DNA of 64,000 nucleotides, taken from contig JAJDCQ010000167.1 in NCBI GenBank assembly GCA_029260755.1, positions 1-64,000 of the forward strand. The letters run 5' to 3'. The notes under the pieces are model-generated. The model saw only the letters and a list, made by a program, of their open reading frames with translations, searched no databases and was not told the DNA's origin. This DNA comes from Planctomycetota bacterium. GTDB taxonomy: Bacteria; Planctomycetota; J058; JAJDCQ01. The position numbers were made by a program, and so were the translations under genes. Shown here one piece after another: positions 60,574 to 64,000 of this stretch (position 1 is the stretch's first letter; each line of letters starts with the position of its first letter).

Positions 60574-62775
60574 ATGAGCGAACCCCAGAAGACCCGCATC
60601 GATCTCAACTTCCTCGACCTCCCGAGTGTCTTCCAGAACCTCGCGGACAACCGTCGTACGGGCGTGCTTCGGGTCGCGAGCGGCAACAGAGTTCGAGGCG
60701 TGCGCTTCGAGAACGGATCGATCCGGATGGTGATCGATCCCGGCGAGCGCGGCGCGTTTCTCGGCGACGCGCTCGTGCGGACCCGTCACCTCACCCACGA
60801 GCACCTCGCCGAGCTGAAGGGCTCGGTCGACCCGACGAGGCCGTTCGGGCGCCAGCTCGTCGCCATGGGCGTCGTCAGCGAAGCGCAGCTGTCCGAAGCC
60901 TACACGTTCCTCATCACCGAGCGGATCTGCGACGTCTTCTTCTGGAAGGACCCCGAGTGCGAGCTGCACGTCGGGGAGCCGTCGGCCGAGTGGACCGGCG
61001 GCGACTTCGACTGGAAGGCGAGCGTCGGCGCCCAGCGCGTGGTCTTCGAGGCCGTCCGGCGCCAGGACGAGACGACCGAGATCGAGGAGCGGATCCCATC
61101 GTGGTCCGACATCCCGGTCCCCGCGACCGACGAGACCTTCGACAACAGCATGGTGACTGGCCTGCTCGAGCTCTGCGGCGAGTTCCACGACGTCGAGGGA
61201 ATCCTCGAGCGCGCTCAGATGAGCCGGTTCGAGGCGCTCAAGGAGATCTCGGAGCTGATCGTCGTCCGGAAGGTGCGCTTCCTCGGCGTCGATGAGCTCG
61301 TCGACCTCGCCCAGAACATCGGCGAGCGCTGCCCCGACCTCCCGGTCGAGGAGCGGGCGCTCAAGCTGATCCGGATCTACGAGCGCGCCGAGGAGCTCGC
61401 CTACGACGGCGACGACCTCGACCTTCGCCTCGCGACGGCCTACGAGGCGGCCGACAAGAACGAGGAGGCCTCCGAGCGCTACCTCCGGATCGGGCGAGCG
61501 CTGATCGGGAAGGGCGAGGGCGCCGAGGCGCTCGACGTCCTCCGGCAGGCGTCGCGCCTGACCGTCCTCGACCTCGAGGGGCGGAAGCTCCACGTGGAGG
61601 CGCACCTGATCGTCGGGAACCACGATCAGGCGGCGACGATCGCCGGGACGATCATCGAGGACCTCCACACCGACGGGCGGCCCGACGAGGCCTACGCCTA
61701 CGCCCGGCGGATGCGCGAGACGGTCCCGCGGAGCGATGTGATCATCCGCTTGCTGGCCGAGCTCGAGCTCGAGCGCGGCGAGACGATCCAGGCGATCGTC
61801 GAGTTCGACGAGCTCGCGGCGATCTACTTCGACAAGCAGAACTACCAGCGCGCGGCCGAGATCTACCACCGGATCCTCACCCTCGACGAGGAGAACATCG
61901 AGGCCTACTTCCGGATGGCCAGCGCGCTCCAGCGGATGGGCAAGCTCGAGGAGGCGGTCCAGCGCTACAAGATGCTCGCCGACATGCTCTCGAGCAGCGA
62001 GCTGCGCGACACGATCAACTGGCAGTTCCTGATCCGGATCTACGAGAAGATCGTCGAGATCGAGAAGGACAACATCATCGCGCGGGAGTGGCTCGCCGAC
62101 ACCTACATCAAGCGCAACAACCTCGACCGAGCGCTCCATCACCTGCAGGCGGTCGTCGACGTCCTCCGCGGTCGGCCCCAGCACGACTCGCTCAAGACGG
62201 CCCTCCGGAAGATCCTCGGCCTCCAGGCGCTCGACTTCGAGGCGCGCGAGCTCCTCGCCGAGATCCTCAAGAGTCGCGGCGAGAAAGCGGAGGCGATCAC
62301 CGAGTACGTGGCGCTGGCGTGGGTCGCGATGACCGAGGGCGACGGCGAGGTCGCCCAGACGGCCCTGGCGAGCGCGGCCCGGCTCGACCCGCTCTCGCCC
62401 GAGGTGCACCAGGGGCTCGCCCGCTACCACGACAAGCTCGGGAACCGCCTCGCCGCGGCCCAGAACTACCGCGACGTCGGCAACCTCCACAAGGCGGCCG
62501 GCCGGATGACCGAGGCCGAGATCGCCTATCGACAGGCGTTGAAGTTCGACGACCGGCACTACTTCTGGCTGCTCGAGATGGCCGAGGCGGCGACCCACGC
62601 CGGCGCGATCGACGACGCCCTCCGCTTCTACCAGGAGTTCGCCGTGACGGCCGCCGACCGCCGCGACCTCGGCGCGCTCCGGATCGCCTGCGAGACGGCG
62701 CGCTCGATCGGCGGCGGAAACGCGGCGTGGGCCGACTCGATGCTGGCGCAGGCCTCGGCCTGGGTCGGCGAGTAG
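60574..62775 (+). CDS. DUF4388 (PATAN-like) protein with TPR repeats
   Basis: A 733-residue soluble protein. The N-terminal unit (about 8-140) is of the DUF4388 type (RTGVLRVASGNRVRGVRFENG), related to the 32716-35415 protein. From about 260 to 730 it is a long array of TPR-like helical hairpins (YERAEELAYDGDDLDLRLATA, YQRAAEIYHRILTLDEENIEA). Such proteins act as signalling adaptors. It is a stand-alone gene, with its own promoter and a convergent neighbour. ATG 60574 was preferred to ATG 60502 because the -10 box covers the earlier codon; no strong ribosome site is visible for either. Partners could be the window's kinases, but this is only inference. Confidence 0.85.
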   Translation: MSEPQKTRIDLNFLDLPSVFQNLADNRRTGVLRVASGNRVRGVRFENGSIRMVIDPGERGAFLGDALVRTRHLTHEHLAELKGSVDPTRPFGRQLVAMGVVSEAQLSEAYTFLITERICDVFFWKDPECELHVGEPSAEWTGGDFDWKASVGAQRVVFEAVRRQDETTEIEERIPSWSDIPVPATDETFDNSMVTGLLELCGEFHDVEGILERAQMSRFEALKEISELIVVRKVRFLGVDELVDLAQNIGERCPDLPVEERALKLIRIYERAEELAYDGDDLDLRLATAYEAADKNEEASERYLRIGRALIGKGEGAEALDVLRQASRLTVLDLEGRKLHVEAHLIVGNHDQAATIAGTIIEDLHTDGRPDEAYAYARRMRETVPRSDVIIRLLAELELERGETIQAIVEFDELAAIYFDKQNYQRAAEIYHRILTLDEENIEAYFRMASALQRMGKLEEAVQRYKMLADMLSSSELRDTINWQFLIRIYEKIVEIEKDNIIAREWLADTYIKRNNLDRALHHLQAVVDVLRGRPQHDSLKTALRKILGLQALDFEARELLAEILKSRGEKAEAITEYVALAWVAMTEGDGEVAQTALASAARLDPLSPEVHQGLARYHDKLGNRLAAAQNYRDVGNLHKAAGRMTEAEIAYRQALKFDDRHYFWLLEMAEAATHAGAIDDALRFYQEFAVTAADRRDLGALRIACETARSIGGGNAAWADSMLAQASAWVGE

Positions 62776-62809
62776 GGAAGCCGGGCAGTCCCCCGACCGC
62801 GGAGTCGCG

Positions 62810-64000
62810 TCAGCGAGGCGGCTCGACGCCGAGGCGCTCCGCGAGCTTCTCGACGTCCGCGCGATAGACGCCGAGTCGCTCCGCCGACAGAGCGCTCAGC
62901 CCGGCCCGGGCGAGCTCGACGTGCCCGTCGCCGATGAGCGCCGCGAGCGCGTTGACGTACCAGGCCGGATGAACGCTGCGAGGCGCGCCGAACGCCTCGC
63001 CGAGCCGCCGGCAACCATCGGCGAGGTCGTGGCGGGAGCGGTGGATCGCGTCGACCGTCGCGGCGAGGATCCCGTCGGCCTCCATCGTCACTTCGATCGT
63101 CGCCTCGAGCTCGGCGAGCTCGTCGTGGAGCGGGCAGCCCGAGGCGGACCCCGCGAGCGCCTCGCTGACGAGCCTCACGGTGTCGCGCCCGAGCGCCTCC
63201 CCTCGCTGGTCGAGCGCGGTCGAGGCGAGCCCGGCGACGGTGGCCCGCGTCCAGGCGCGCCGGGCGAGCCCGACGAGCTCGGCGGGAGATGCGGGACGAG
63301 GCGGAGCGAGCATCGCGACGGCGTCCACGCAGCGGTGCGGGACACCTCCGCGACGGGACTCGAGCTCGATGGCTCGGCGGACGAGTCGATCGATGAACGC
63401 CTTCCCGGCCTCTTCGGAGATCCGCGCCGCATCGGCCCGATGGACGACGCAGCGGTACGCGAGCCAGGCCAGAAACCAGGCCGGGATCGAGGTCGCCTCG
63501 GGCCGGGCGAGGCGACGGAGATGCGCGAACGCCGGCGCGGCGACCTCCTCCCCGGCCGCTCGGTCGCGGGTGTACATCAGGATCGCCCCGAGGCAGGCCC
63601 GGGCCGGATCGTCCGCGACCGCGACCGCCTCGTCGAGCGAACCGCCCGGCAGGCTCGATGAGAACATCGCCGCGACCTGGTCCGGGTCGGCGCCGAGCTC
63701 GACGAGGACGACGGCCCAGCCGAGCTGCTCGTCGACCCAGGCCCGGTCGCCGAGCGCTCCGTCCGGGAGGCCTCCAAACGAGCGGCTCATCACGATCGAG
63801 AAGGTCGCCTCGTCGAACTCGCCGGCGATCTGGATGATCGTCTCGACGACCGACGGGTCCCGGGCATCCTCGGCCCACCCCTCGGACAACGCGCCGACGG
63901 CGGCGCGCGCCGCGTCCGTCGGCGCGACCCGCCGATCGCGAAGGAGCGGAGCGAGGATGCGACAGACCCCGAGGAGGTCGTCCTCGTGCGGCGAGGGCCA
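62810..64000 (-). CDS. Helical-repeat protein of unknown function, cut by the window end
   Basis: The frame is open from 64000 down to the stop at 62810, so at least 396 residues are seen and the start lies outside the window. A TTG at 63889 is in frame but internal-looking, since coding sequence continues upstream (RILAPLLRDRRVAP). The whole visible part is predicted alpha-helical, with paired helices similar to HEAT/TPR solenoids (AHLRRLARPEATSIPAWFLA, LAELEATIEVTMEADGILAA). No signal peptide, catalytic motif or family was recognised. It is convergent with the DUF4388-TPR gene (34 bases apart). Confidence 0.75.
   Translation of the reverse strand, partial: WPSPHEDDLLGVCRILAPLLRDRRVAPTDAARAAVGALSEGWAEDARDPSVVETIIQIAGEFDEATFSIVMSRSFGGLPDGALGDRAWVDEQLGWAVVLVELGADPDQVAAMFSSSLPGGSLDEAVAVADDPARACLGAILMYTRDRAAGEEVAAPAFAHLRRLARPEATSIPAWFLAWLAYRCVVHRADAARISEEAGKAFIDRLVRRAIELESRRGGVPHRCVDAVAMLAPPRPASPAELVGLARRAWTRATVAGLASTALDQRGEALGRDTVRLVSEALAGSASGCPLHDELAELEATIEVTMEADGILAATVDAIHRSRHDLADGCRRLGEAFGAPRSVHPAWYVNALAALIGDGHVELARAGLSALSAERLGVYRADVEKLAERLGVEPPR

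Noticed and set aside
63889-63891. TTG at 63889 as start of the last gene
   Set aside because: Helical, protein-like sequence continues in the same frame to the window edge, so the gene is more likely truncated by the window.

Overview
The window is GC-rich (about 70% by eye) bacterial chromosome carrying 36 protein genes or gene remnants. No tRNA, rRNA or CRISPR array was recognised. The gene content points to a planctomycete-like organism: many transmembrane Ser/Thr kinases with varied extracytoplasmic domains, an ECF sigma factor fused to WD40 repeats, a kinase/ECF-sigma pair, a GspK-like pseudopilin carrying a LamG-type domain, secreted FG-GAP proteins, and PDZ plus prenyltransferase-type repeats. 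Myxococcota or another deep-branching high-GC lineage cannot be excluded from sequence reading alone.

Layout. 1-6.1 kb: two translationally coupled FG-GAP proteins and a short-chain dehydrogenase on the minus strand, divergent from a zinc alcohol dehydrogenase. 6.2-11.0 kb: a membrane kinase divergent from a Tat-exported PhoX/DUF839 protein and a membrane-anchored unknown. 11.0-12.5 kb: a REP-associated (RAYT-type) Y1 transposase bounded by palindromic repeats; its 3' end is tandemly duplicated and the left repeat supplies the upstream gene's stop codon. 12.5-14.7 kb: an ArsR-like regulator with a likely leaderless promoter and overlapping operator, then two SRPBCC proteins. 14.7-18.1 kb: a protein with 24 leucine-rich repeats. 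18.4-27.5 kb: an exported-protein cluster made of a GspK-like pseudopilin, two paralogous secreted proteins of unknown function, a small secreted acidic protein and a PDZ/terpenoid-cyclase-fold protein. 27.6-28.9 kb: a secreted HEAT-repeat protein.

29.0-42.8 kb is a signalling island. A kinase with Ig-like and pseudo-FGE domains is followed by a four-gene unit with abutting or overlapping stop/start codons: a DUF4388 (PATAN-like) protein and three tandem paralogous membrane kinases. 42.8-46.1 kb: a MacB/LolD-type ABC transporter with a probable lipoprotein. 46.1-52.9 kb (minus): an ECF-sigma/WD40 membrane fusion, a sialidase-like secreted protein, a GT92-like glycosyltransferase, a phospholipase-D family protein probably starting at a rare codon, and a frameshifted signal-peptide remnant. 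53.0-56.4 kb: a TPR kinase coupled to a second ECF sigma factor, divergent from the sigma/WD40 gene. 56.5-64 kb: a small membrane protein, an alpha-glucan phosphorylase, an alpha/beta hydrolase, a second DUF4388 protein with TPRs, and a helical-repeat gene cut by the window end.

Working hypothesis: DUF4388 adaptors, membrane kinases and sigma factors form sensing circuits that link extracytoplasmic ligands to transcription. Most ligands and targets cannot be read from sequence. Several promoters fit a shared pattern (TTGCNN, 16-17 bases, YATCYT or TAGGAT), which suggests an ordinary housekeeping sigma factor drives many of these genes.
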